From Oligoflexia bacterium (GTDB lineage Bacteria > Bdellovibrionota > UBA1018 > CAIMNF01), in NCBI GenBank assembly GCA_903858975.1, contig CAIOKW010000256.1, positions 1 through 15,985 of the forward strand: 15,985 nucleotides of DNA, read 5' to 3'. Shown piece after piece: positions 1 through 6,719 of the stretch. Each line of letters starts with the position of its first letter. Within the stretch, counting starts at the first letter, position 1. The notes beneath the pieces are model-generated. The model was not told the origin of the DNA and made no database searches. It was given only the letters and a program-made list of their open reading frames with translations. The position numbers and the translations under genes are program-made.

Positions 1-1904
1 ATCACTCCACGACGTTGGTTGACTTGTCCCATTACTGAACCTTGGAATTCTTCTGGGGCAGAAACTTCCAAGTTCATGATTGGCTCAAGAACCACTGGAC
101 CTGCGCGCTCGTACGCTTCACGGAACGCCATCAAAGCAGCAGTTTTAAACGCTTGCTCTGATGAATCCACCGCGTGGTAAGCACCATCGTCCACTACGCA
201 ACGAACGCCTACGATTGGGAACCCAATCAAACGGCCTTCTTTAACTGCTTCTTTGAATCCTTTATCCACTGCTGGAATAAAGTTACGTGGAATCACACCA
301 CCGGTCACTTCATCTACGAATTCGTATTGAAGTGCTGCATCTGCTGGAAGTGGCTCAATGTAACCTGCCACGCGACCGAACTGACCGCTACCACCGGTTT
401 GTTTCTTATGGGTGTAGTTGTAAGTCCCCTTAGCAAGAATCGTCTCGCGGTAAGCAACCTGAGGTTTACCGACTACCACTTCACAATTGTACTCGCGCTT
501 CATACGTTCACAGTAAATCTCTAAGTGAAGCTCGCCCATACCAGAAATAATGGTTTGGTTAGATTCATCATCACGGTGAACGCGGAAAGTAGGATCTTCT
601 TTTGTAAAGCGGTTAAGAGCTTTAGAAAAGTTGGTTTCGCCTGATTTGTCTTTCGGTTGAACCGAAAGAGAAATCACCGCGTCTGGTACGAACATCGAAG
701 TCATTGAGTATTTGATGGTTCCGTCAGTGAATGTATCACCTGAAGAACACTCAACACCGAATAGAGCCACGATATCACCCGCGCTTGCGCTCTCAACATC
801 GTTCATTTCGTTCGCATGCATACGAACAATACGAGGCACTTTTACGCGCTTTTCGTTTGTTGAGTTGATGATGAAGTCACCTTTTTTAAGCTGACCTTGA
901 TAAACACGCATGTAAGTCAATTGACCATAGCGACCATCTTCAAGTTTGAATGCAAGACCTACGAATGGAAGATCTGACTCAGACTTCAGAATAACTTCAG
1001 CCTCAGAGTTACGTTGATCAAGAGCAATGTTCTCTTTTTGAGTTGGGTTTGGAAGGTAATAAGTTACGCCATCAAGGAGCAACTGAACGCCTTTGTTTTT
1101 GTAAGCAGAACCTACGAAAACAGGAGTCAATCCAAGAGATAGAGTTCCTTTACGAATCGCTTCACGAAGTTCAGCAACAGAGATTTCTTCTCCGTTTAAG
1201 TACTTCTCGCCCACGACTTCGTCGAACTCAGCCGCTGCAGAAATCAATTCCTCGCGGAACTTATCGCACTCAGCTTTGATGTCAGCTGGAATTGCTTCTT
1301 CACGGATATTCTCTCCGTTATCACCGTCGAAGTAGAATGCTTTCATTTGAACCAAATCCACTACGCCTTTGAATTGATCTTCAGCGCCGATTGGGTACAT
1401 CACGAGTTGAGCATTATGGCGAAGTTTATCGCGAAGTTGTTGCATACCGCGGAAAGGGTTTGCACCCGCGCGGTCCATTTTGTTTACGAAACAAAGACGA
1501 GGAACTTTGTAACGCTTCATTTGACGGTCAACAGTGATGGACTGAGATTGAACGCCTGAAACTGAACAAAGAACAAGAACTGCGCCGTCAAGAACGCGGA
1601 GTGCGCGTTCCACTTCGATCGTGAAATCCACGTGGCCCGGAGTATCGATCAGGTTAATGTTAAACCCTTTCCAAATACAATAGGTTGCAGCTGATTGAAT
1701 GGTAATCCCTTTTTCGCGCTCGAGTTCCATGAAATCCATGGTCGCGCCGACTTGGTCTTTACCTTTAACTTCATGGATTGAGTGAATCTTTGAAGTATAA
1801 AAAAGGATACGTTCAGAAAGGGTCGTCTTTCCTGAGTCAATGTGTGCAGAGATCCCGATGTTTCGGATCATATCAATCGGTACTTTTACTGTTTCTTCAG
1901 CCAT
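1..1904 (-). CDS. fusA: Elongation factor G, mitochondrial-like (spdEFG1) type, C-terminus cut by window edge
   Basis: This is the GTPase that drives ribosomal translocation. The visible 634 residues hold the P-loop AHIDSGKTT (about 20-28), the switch I stretch ELEREKGITIQSAATY, DTPGHVDFT, the G4 motif NKMDR, and the domain IV signature HKKQTGGSGQ. EF-G is usually about 700 residues, so roughly the last 65 lie beyond base 1. HIDSGKTT instead of the usual bacterial HIDAGKTT, with GITIQSAATY, matches from memory the mitochondrial EF-G1 and spdEFG1 subfamily, whose members act as translocases while a separate spdEFG2 recycles ribosomes. The ATG at 1904 is set by a TAGGAG Shine-Dalgarno at 1912-1917, seven bases upstream. 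The gene is divergent from orn. Family identity is very secure; the subfamily is strongly suggested. Confidence 0.97.
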   Translation of the reverse strand, partial: MAEETVKVPIDMIRNIGISAHIDSGKTTLSERILFYTSKIHSIHEVKGKDQVGATMDFMELEREKGITIQSAATYCIWKGFNINLIDTPGHVDFTIEVERALRVLDGAVLVLCSVSGVQSQSITVDRQMKRYKVPRLCFVNKMDRAGANPFRGMQQLRDKLRHNAQLVMYPIGAEDQFKGVVDLVQMKAFYFDGDNGENIREEAIPADIKAECDKFREELISAAAEFDEVVGEKYLNGEEISVAELREAIRKGTLSLGLTPVFVGSAYKNKGVQLLLDGVTYYLPNPTQKENIALDQRNSEAEVILKSESDLPFVGLAFKLEDGRYGQLTYMRVYQGQLKKGDFIINSTNEKRVKVPRIVRMHANEMNDVESASAGDIVALFGVECSSGDTFTDGTIKYSMTSMFVPDAVISLSVQPKDKSGETNFSKALNRFTKEDPTFRVHRDDESNQTIISGMGELHLEIYCERMKREYNCEVVVGKPQVAYRETILAKGTYNYTHKKQTGGSGQFGRVAGYIEPLPADAALQYEFVDEVTGGVIPRNFIPAVDKGFKEAVKEGRLIGFPIVGVRCVVDDGAYHAVDSSEQAFKTAALMAFREAYERAGPVVLEPIMNLEVSAPEEFQGSVMGQVNQRRGV

Positions 1905-2002
1905 GGTTTAGCTCCTATCGTGCTCGTAACACAGGACTTTTCCTATCCAACTCTTTGAATAGAATCTTCCCTGCAAAATTAAAATTTTTTATTGACCCTA
2001 AG

Positions 2003-2031
2003 TTATTACCCGACAATTCGGGTACTTGCAA
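2003..2031 (-). promoter_or_regulatory. Predicted fusA promoter
   Basis: On the minus strand a -35 box TTGCAA (2031-2026) is separated by 17 bp from a -10 box TAATAA (2008-2003). This would start transcription near 1996 and give a leader of about 90 nt before fusA. The spacer ends in TCGGG, so the sequence reads TCGGGTAATAA, and it contains most of the inverted repeat at 2007-2024. The call rests on box match and spacing only. Confidence 0.5.
2007..2024. repeat. Perfect 7-bp inverted repeat in the fusA/orn intergenic region
   Basis: Arms TACCCGA (2007-2013) and TCGGGTA (2018-2024) flank a CAAT spacer. The repeat lies inside the predicted fusA promoter, in the 202-bp gap between fusA and orn. 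No T-tract follows on either strand, so it looks more like an operator for a dimeric protein than a terminator. A similar TTTTCGGGTA occurs at the rpmB promoter. Confidence 0.55.
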
Positions 2032-2106
2032 CAAATAAGCGCCCTAACGCGGTGTTCTGGGACTTTATTCTATACGCCCCGGAAACTTGTGCTAAATTTT
2101 CAAAAT

Positions 2107-2640
2107 ATGGCTAAAAAAATGCTGCTTTGGGTGGATCTTGAAATGACCGGTCTTGATGAAAAAACGGATCGAATTATCGAGGTGGCCGCCATTATCACCG
2201 ACTACGAGCTCAATGAAATCGATCAAAAGCACTTCGTCGTCTACCAACCCTCTGAGATTATGGACAACATGAATGACTGGTGCAAGGACCACCACGGCAA
2301 GAGCGGGCTTACTGAGCTCGTCAAATCGGGTTGGAAACAAGAGACCGTAGAAGCCGAGCTCTGTGCCTGGATCAAATCTCACTTTGGTGACAAGAAGGGC
2401 AAAGAGGGCGCAGTGCTCGCCGGCAACTCCATTCACAACGACCGCCGCTTCATCGACGCACACCTTCCCGAGTTTGCGAAACTCCTCCACTACCGAATGG
2501 TCGACGTGAGTTCATTTAAAGAAGTGTTCCGTGAGCGCTATAATGTGAAATATGAAAAGAAAAATGCCCATCGCGCTATTGGAGATTTACACGAATCCAT
2601 TGGCGAGCTGAAACATTATCTGAGTTTCGTAAAGATTTAG
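2107..2640 (+). CDS. orn: Oligoribonuclease
   Basis: This is a DEDDh 3'-5' exoribonuclease that degrades very short RNAs, including pGpG and other products of RNA and cyclic-dinucleotide turnover. The 177-residue length is close to the family norm of about 180. The signature WVDLEMTGLD supplies D10 and E12, GNSIHNDRRF supplies D112, and HRAIGDLHESIGEL supplies H155 and D160. The reading frame stays open upstream to 2026, but the family N-terminus begins at MAKKMLLW, so I place the start at 2107. No Shine-Dalgarno is visible there. A TAAATT hexamer 8 bp before the ATG could be a -10 box giving a nearly leaderless transcript (weak). The gene is divergent from fusA, and its stop overlaps the xth stop on the other strand by 4 bp. 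Confidence 0.95.
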   Translation: MAKKMLLWVDLEMTGLDEKTDRIIEVAAIITDYELNEIDQKHFVVYQPSEIMDNMNDWCKDHHGKSGLTELVKSGWKQETVEAELCAWIKSHFGDKKGKEGAVLAGNSIHNDRRFIDAHLPEFAKLLHYRMVDVSSFKEVFRERYNVKYEKKNAHRAIGDLHESIGELKHYLSFVKI

Positions 2641-3404
2641 TCTTTCAACTGAACCCAGACCGGACAATGATCAGAACCAAAAACACTCCGTTGATGGTCG
2701 ATGTCTTTCACACGATCGGCGATTCCATCGCTGAGGACATGGTAATCAATACGCCATCCAGCATTATTGGCGCGCGCATTGGCGCGATAACTCCACCAAG
2801 TGTAAAGCCCTGTTTCTCCCGGGTGACGCTCTCGAAACACGTCGCGCATTCCATTCTTTAAGAACTTCGTCATCCACTCCCGTTCCTCTGGATAAAAACC
2901 GGGTGAATCCTGATTGGTCTTCGCATTCTTCAAATCAATCTCAGTGTGTGCGATATTCAGATCTCCTTGGACGATCACTTGCTTGCCCTTCGCTGCGGCC
3001 TTCTTACAAAAATCGAGAACCTCATCACAAAAATCGAGTTTGTATTTCAGCCGTGCGCGCTCATCTTGTGAGTTCGGGAAATAGCAGTTGAGCAGGTAGA
3101 AGTCCTTGAACTCAAGAATTTGAACGCGCCCCTCATCATCAATCTTCGAATTACCAAGACCCTCTTGATAAGAAAGGGGCTCTTTTCGGGTCCAGAGCGC
3201 GGTTCCACTGTATCCAGGCTTCTTTGCCGCATGCCAAAAGCACTGATACCCTTGATACTCGAGCATTTTAGGATCCACGGCTTCCTTGTGGGCTTTCACT
3301 TCTTGCAGTCCAATGACATCTGCATCGACGTCGTGGAACCACTTTTGAAAGCCTTTACCTAAAATTGCGCGATAGCCATTCACATTCCAAGAAACAATCT
3401 TCAT
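2637..3404 (-). CDS. xth: Exodeoxyribonuclease III (AP endonuclease, ExoIII family)
   Basis: This DNA repair enzyme incises abasic sites and removes blocked 3' ends. The 255 residues carry the full ExoIII set: KIVSWNVNG at the N-terminus, QEVKA (E35), NCYFPNSQD (Y108), GDLN (D148 and N150), WRIDY (D220), and the C-terminal GSDHCPV (D245 and H246). The reading frame extends 23 codons further upstream, but that extension runs into the paaI-like gene and the family starts at MKIVSWNVNG. The start at 3404 is preceded by a G-rich AGAAGGGG. It lies 22 bp downstream of the thioesterase gene, so the two are probably cotranscribed. The xthA symbol would also fit. The gene ends tail-to-tail with orn, sharing 4 bp. 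Confidence 0.95.
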   Translation of the reverse strand: MKIVSWNVNGYRAILGKGFQKWFHDVDADVIGLQEVKAHKEAVDPKMLEYQGYQCFWHAAKKPGYSGTALWTRKEPLSYQEGLGNSKIDDEGRVQILEFKDFYLLNCYFPNSQDERARLKYKLDFCDEVLDFCKKAAAKGKQVIVQGDLNIAHTEIDLKNAKTNQDSPGFYPEEREWMTKFLKNGMRDVFRERHPGETGLYTWWSYRANARANNAGWRIDYHVLSDGIADRVKDIDHQRSVFGSDHCPVWVQLKD

Positions 3405-3426
3405 CCCTAGCCCCTTCTTCACTTTC

Positions 3427-3921
3427 TTATCCCCAGCGATGGTAGGCTGGATGTCCTTCTTTAACGGCAACAAACGTCCCCTGGCAGGTTGCCGTGAGCT
3501 TTTCTGCTCCGTCTGAATTCACGGTAAACAGTTCCGCTGAAATCATTGCCCGGTCACTCTTCAGCTCAGTCACGCGCGCAATCAATTTTATTTTCTGATT
3601 TGAGGGCGTCGGAGCTCTTAATTTTACATGAAAGTCCGCGGTCACGGTACAGGGAGGCGCCACCACGCCCGCATCATCGGCCCTTGCTTGATTCATCAGC
3701 GCATAAGCCGCGGTCCAGTTCGAGTGACAATCCAAGAGTGCTCCGATGATCCCGCCATTCACCATTCCCGGAAAGGCTTCATGATGGGGTTCCGGCATAA
3801 ATTCAGCGATGACGCTTCCATCAAGTTCTGGGATGCTTTTAATCCGGAGTCCTTTTTCATTTTTGGGCCCACATCCAAAACAAATGCTGTTGGGAGCATA
3901 TTGATCCTGCAAACTCTTCAT
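3427..3921 (-). CDS. PaaI-like hotdog-fold thioesterase
   Basis: This is a 164-residue single hotdog domain likely to hydrolyse acyl-CoA thioesters; the substrate is not evident. It has the N-terminal CFGCGPKNEKGL motif (C14, C17, G18, N21, G24) seen in many PaaI/4HBT-type thioesterases. The active-site helix region reads FPGMVNGGIIGALLD, with D64 as the likely catalytic acid. A run of beta-strand sequence follows (VTADFHVKLRAPTP and VTELKSDRAMISAEL). No clear Shine-Dalgarno precedes the ATG at 3921. The gene is upstream of xth in the same direction (22-bp gap) and divergent from nagB with only 42 bp between starts. Nothing here suggests a true phenylacetate pathway. Confidence 0.85.
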   Translation of the reverse strand: MKSLQDQYAPNSICFGCGPKNEKGLRIKSIPELDGSVIAEFMPEPHHEAFPGMVNGGIIGALLDCHSNWTAAYALMNQARADDAGVVAPPCTVTADFHVKLRAPTPSNQKIKLIARVTELKSDRAMISAELFTVNSDGAEKLTATCQGTFVAVKEGHPAYHRWG

Positions 3922-3963
3922 AGGTAGACAGAACTATCATGTGTGGTAGGCTCAAGCCAACCC

Positions 3964-4698
3964 ATGAAACCTCAGATTTGGCGCTTTGATAACGCAAACG
4001 CTCTCTACTACGCTTTAGCAAACTCTCTTTCAAATGCGGTACAGGGATTTATCACCCCCACCCACAAACCCGTGTTGGCGCTCCCCACTGGCAACACCAT
4101 GATTCCTTTTTATCGGATCGCAGCCGACTCTGAGCGGGATCTCCAGGTCTCGCTCTGGACTTGCTTCAATCTTGATGAATACTACCCCATCACTCCAAAG
4201 ACCGAAGCATTGAGTTTTCGAAGCTATATGGATCGTCACTTTTATTCGCATCTCAAAAACCCACCACTTCGTCGTGAAATTATGGACGGGTCGGCGAAGG
4301 ACTACACTTCGGAATGTGAACGATACGAGCAACAAATCAAAGATGCCGGCGGAATCGATATTGCAATTCTAGGGATTGGAATCAACGGACACATTGCGTT
4401 TAATGAACCCGGATCTGAGCTTACGACGCGAACACGCGCGATTGAACTTCACCCTCAAACCCTCATGGCCAACTTTAAGGGTGAAGCCCCCTTTACTCAC
4501 GCACTCACCATGGGAATTGGAACGATTTTAGAAGCGAAACGAATTTTTGTAGTGGCTTTAGGCCAGAATAAAGCCCAAGCCGTAAAGGGCGCAATTGAAG
4601 AAGTTCCCACTCGAACGCTTCCCGCAAGCGCGCTTCAATCTCATCCTGATGTGACCTGGTTTTTGGATCAAGAAGCCGCTTCAGGCCTCAAGGCCTGA
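3964..4698 (+). CDS. nagB: Glucosamine-6-phosphate deaminase, short monomeric-type
   Basis: It converts glucosamine 6-phosphate to fructose 6-phosphate and ammonia, feeding amino sugars into glycolysis. The 244 residues contain the phosphate-binding loop LALPTGNT (39-45), NLDEY with D71 and E72, GIGINGHIAFNEPGS with H143 and E148, and TMGIGTILEAKRIFVVALG. The position equivalent to E. coli D141 is N141, as I recall for Gram-positive NagB. The protein also lacks the roughly 20-residue C-terminal part of the allosteric hexameric E. coli enzyme, which suggests an unregulated monomeric type. A GTG at 3943 would add seven residues; I prefer the ATG at 3964, but neither has a good Shine-Dalgarno. 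It converges on the Crp/Fnr gene with 6 bp between stops. Confidence 0.92.
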   Translation: MKPQIWRFDNANALYYALANSLSNAVQGFITPTHKPVLALPTGNTMIPFYRIAADSERDLQVSLWTCFNLDEYYPITPKTEALSFRSYMDRHFYSHLKNPPLRREIMDGSAKDYTSECERYEQQIKDAGGIDIAILGIGINGHIAFNEPGSELTTRTRAIELHPQTLMANFKGEAPFTHALTMGIGTILEAKRIFVVALGQNKAQAVKGAIEEVPTRTLPASALQSHPDVTWFLDQEAASGLKA

Positions 4699-4699
4699 A
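4680..4699. repeat. Perfect hairpin spanning the nagB stop codon
   Basis: Arms TTCAGGCCT (4680-4688) and AGGCCTGAA (4691-4699) are fully complementary and enclose the nagB TGA. Realistically this is a stem of about 8 bp with a TCAA loop. It sits 5 bp from the end of the convergent regulator gene. No T-tract follows on either strand, so it is not a standard intrinsic terminator. It may stabilise mRNA 3' ends or help factor-dependent termination. Confidence 0.6.
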
Positions 4700-4704
4700 C
4701 CGCA

Positions 4705-5325
4705 CTAATGCTTCTGATTTGCATTGACGAACTGCTGGGTCAGTAAAATCGCTCGCCCCCGAAGCAAAATTAAGCCTGATTTTTCAAGTTCTTGAAGCGT
4801 TCGTGTCACCGTCTCAGGCGTTGTTCCAGCCCACTCTGCAATGTCTTTTCGGGACCAGGCTCTCTCAGGATCAATTTCTCGAAGCTTCAAAATAGCCTCT
4901 GAGATTCGCTCGTGAGCAGAGGACCCAAAGGCTTGACTCAAGCGAACCTGAAGACCTTCATTCTCTTCCGCCATTTGCAAAAGAAGGCTTTTCATCAGAT
5001 CGGGGTGTTTCGCTAGGAATTCTGGAACGGCACTTTGGTGAAGGTGAATGAGTTCAACCTTAGTCAATGCCACCGCCATATGATGGTGCGGACTCTTGGT
5101 GAAAACGGAATGATACCCAATACACTCCCCAGGCACTGCTACCCCCAGCATCTGAGTTCGACCCCATTCATCTCCACGCTCCAACTTCACCTTTCCCTCC
5201 TTCAAAATATAAAGGCCCGTTGCATAGTTGCCTGGGTAAAAAATAGTTTGATCGGGCTGGTAGCGCTGATGACTGATGTTTTCGCCACTTTGTCTGATTG
5301 CATCGAGCATTCGGGTGTTGTTCAT
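4705..5325 (-). CDS. Crp/Fnr-family transcriptional regulator, FNR-type DNA recognition without Fe-S cysteines
   Basis: A 206-residue regulator with an N-terminal cyclic-nucleotide-binding-like beta barrel (about 20-100), a long dimerisation helix (about 105-130) and a winged helix-turn-helix (about 155-195). The recognition helix reads GTTPETVTR (167-175), keeping the E--(S/T)R pattern with E171, T174 and R175 that in FNR and FixK reads TTGA half-sites. It has one cysteine (C68), so it cannot be a four-cysteine iron-sulfur FNR. The Arg-Ser pair that binds the cAMP phosphate in CRP is replaced by HHHM. The signal is therefore unknown. The start at 5325 has AAGGA about nine bases upstream. It is divergent from the CBS gene, and two FNR-type sites lie between them. 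Confidence 0.9.
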   Translation of the reverse strand: MNNTRMLDAIRQSGENISHQRYQPDQTIFYPGNYATGLYILKEGKVKLERGDEWGRTQMLGVAVPGECIGYHSVFTKSPHHHMAVALTKVELIHLHQSAVPEFLAKHPDLMKSLLLQMAEENEGLQVRLSQAFGSSAHERISEAILKLREIDPERAWSRKDIAEWAGTTPETVTRTLQELEKSGLILLRGRAILLTQQFVNANQKH

Positions 5326-5370
5326 TCACTTGTCCTTCTTTTTTTTTGTTGTTCCTATCGACTCCCTCCC

Positions 5371-5384
5371 TTGATGCAAGTCAT
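5371..5384. promoter_or_regulatory. Candidate FNR-type binding site 1
   Basis: TTGATGCAAGTCAT matches the FNR/FixK consensus TTGAT-N4-ATCAA at eight of ten specified positions. It lies between the divergent Crp/Fnr regulator and the CBS gene and is centred 22 bp (about two helical turns) from site 2. It could serve autoregulation or activation of the CBS gene. The assignment rests on sequence match and context only. Confidence 0.5.
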
Positions 5385-5392
5385 GTGCTTCT

Positions 5393-5406
5393 TTGACCAA
5401 GCTCAA
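5393..5406. promoter_or_regulatory. Candidate FNR-type binding site 2, perfect TTGA-N6-TCAA
   Basis: TTGACCAAGCTCAA has perfect outer half-sites and matches the FNR consensus at eight of ten positions. If it acted as a class II site centred at -41.5, transcription of the CBS gene would start near 5441, about 40 nt before its start codon. A weak GGATAC lies where the -10 box would be. The recognition helix of the neighbouring regulator predicts exactly this half-site. Confidence 0.55.
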
Positions 5407-5482
5407 TGAAATTAACCCTATTGGAGGATACGGTTTAACTCGAAAAACCTTGGGACGATTCGTCCCCGAACAGGAGGCAGAA

Positions 5483-5890
5483 ATGAAAACCATTCCCACG
5501 ATCACCCACTACATGACGAGCTCACCCCATTCTATTGGAGGCGAACAGTCTCTCGCTACGGCCCGAGACTTTATGAAAAAGGAACAAATTCGCCACCTCC
5601 CAGTCATGCAGGGAGGAGTATTAAAAGGAATCATTACGGATCGAGATATTAAAATGGCTTTAGGTTTTCAGGGCGTGAATCCAATCACGACGCGAGTCGA
5701 AGAAATCGCTCTCGAGGACCCCTACATCGTCGGGATAGATGCAAAGTTAGATGAAGTCGCATCCACCATGGCGGAGAAACGAATTGGGAGCGCACTGATT
5801 GTCGATCACAAGAAGCTGGTTGGAATTTTCACATCGACCGATGCCATGCGGGTCCTTGCAGAGCTTCTTCATTCAAAGCTTTCCCCTTAA
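5483..5890 (+). CDS. Two-CBS-domain protein
   Basis: This 135-residue protein consists essentially of a Bateman pair. CBS domain 1 spans about 9-60 and ends GIITDRDI (49-56); CBS domain 2 spans about 73-128 and ends GIFTSTDA (114-121). Such stand-alone pairs usually bind adenine nucleotides or related ligands and act as energy or redox sensors; no catalytic domain is present. The reading frame is open upstream, but an excellent AGGAGG Shine-Dalgarno at 5472-5477, five bases before the ATG at 5483, fixes the start. Two FNR-type palindromes lie 77-112 bp upstream, so control by the divergent regulator is likely (inference). Its stop lies 9 bp from that of the convergent PIG-L gene. Confidence 0.9.
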   Translation: MKTIPTITHYMTSSPHSIGGEQSLATARDFMKKEQIRHLPVMQGGVLKGIITDRDIKMALGFQGVNPITTRVEEIALEDPYIVGIDAKLDEVASTMAEKRIGSALIVDHKKLVGIFTSTDAMRVLAELLHSKLSP

Positions 5891-5896
5891 GCTTTG
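5874..5896. repeat. Perfect 8-bp hairpin spanning the CBS gene stop codon
   Basis: Arms CAAAGCTT (5874-5881) and AAGCTTTG (5889-5896) flank a seven-base loop and bracket the TAA at 5888-5890. It ends 3 bp before the end of the convergent PIG-L gene. There is no T-tract on either strand. It parallels the hairpin over the nagB stop. Confidence 0.55.
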
Positions 5897-5899
5897 CGT

Positions 5900-6640
5900 C
5901 TAGAGCTTTAAATAACGATACAACTGAGCAAAAACAATCGATGCCTCATTTTTGCTTCCTAACCCCATGACCCGCTCGCTCCCTCGACGCTTGCAGTCCA
6001 TGAGCCAAGCCGGAAGCGTAAGGTGATAGGGATTACGACTGACCTCGCCCCGATGTTCCATCAGGGCAGATCCCATCTGAGCCACTTCCTTCAATGAGAG
6101 TGGAATCATCAAATTCGGATTCTCCATCGCTTGCCAATATTCGGTTTCAAGCAGGTGGAGAGTCCGGCCATTGGTCTTCGCCCAAAGGCGCGCTGAAGAA
6201 TCGACGATTTCAGAGCACTTCATGTGAGTCGGATGTCCATCCTTAAGATGAGGAAAAATGATCAGATCAGGCGCATACTCCTGAAGGGCCTTCACCACGT
6301 CCTGAGCCCGAAGTTCATCAAAGCCCGCACTCCGAGAATCCAGGAGGGAAAACCCCAAGACCTGAAGTGCATGAAGCAGCTCTGACTTTCGCTCCGCTTG
6401 CCGGTCACGATTGCTGCCATAACTGAACGGTAGTACGGAAATCTCAGAATGAAACTCAGCTTTTGCCCGAAGCGCGAATCCTGACATGAGGCATTCATCA
6501 TCTGGATGGGGGGCCACAATCAAGATCTTCTTTGCTTGAAACTGAAACTCCTCGGAAAGCGGACGTAAAGGCTGTGAACCTAAACCCAAAGCCTGAAGGT
6601 AGATCGCTTCCTGTGCCTTAACATATGACCCAAAATCCAT
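5900..6640 (-). CDS. PIG-L/LmbE-family zinc N-deacetylase
   Basis: A 246-residue deacetylase of the PIG-L family, whose known members remove acetyl groups from N-acetylglucosamine-containing substrates (GlcNAc-PI, GlcNAc-inositol, GlcNAc-malate, diacetylchitobiose). The metal and catalytic motif is APHPDDE (43-49; H45, D48, with D47 as the usual base). The third ligand is H139 in DGHPTHM. GSNRDRQAERKSEL (75-88) matches the family's conserved arginine-rich turn. No signal peptide is visible, so it should be cytoplasmic. The start at 6640 lacks a Shine-Dalgarno and is preceded directly by an AT-rich TAATTAATTT. Proximity to nagB hints at amino-sugar use, but the substrate cannot be read from the sequence. 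Confidence 0.88.
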   Translation of the reverse strand: MDFGSYVKAQEAIYLQALGLGSQPLRPLSEEFQFQAKKILIVAPHPDDECLMSGFALRAKAEFHSEISVLPFSYGSNRDRQAERKSELLHALQVLGFSLLDSRSAGFDELRAQDVVKALQEYAPDLIIFPHLKDGHPTHMKCSEIVDSSARLWAKTNGRTLHLLETEYWQAMENPNLMIPLSLKEVAQMGSALMEHRGEVSRNPYHLTLPAWLMDCKRRGSERVMGLGSKNEASIVFAQLYRYLKL

Positions 6641-6719
6641 AAATTAATTAGAACAAAGCTTAGAGCATGACTGCAATCCTTTTTTGAATTAGATTAGACC
6701 TAAGGATAGGGATTTCTGG

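Noticed and set aside
2092..2490. Minus-strand open frame of 132 codons over orn
   Set aside because: It is antisense to a complete oligoribonuclease with all catalytic residues; the translation has no family features.
3405..3473. N-terminal extension of ExoIII
   Set aside because: It would overlap the thioesterase gene, and the ExoIII family begins at MKIVSWNVNG, which is the codon at 3404.
5393..5482. Upstream start for the CBS protein
   Set aside because: It would place coding sequence over the second FNR-type site and lacks a ribosome site; AGGAGG is correctly spaced before ATG 5483.
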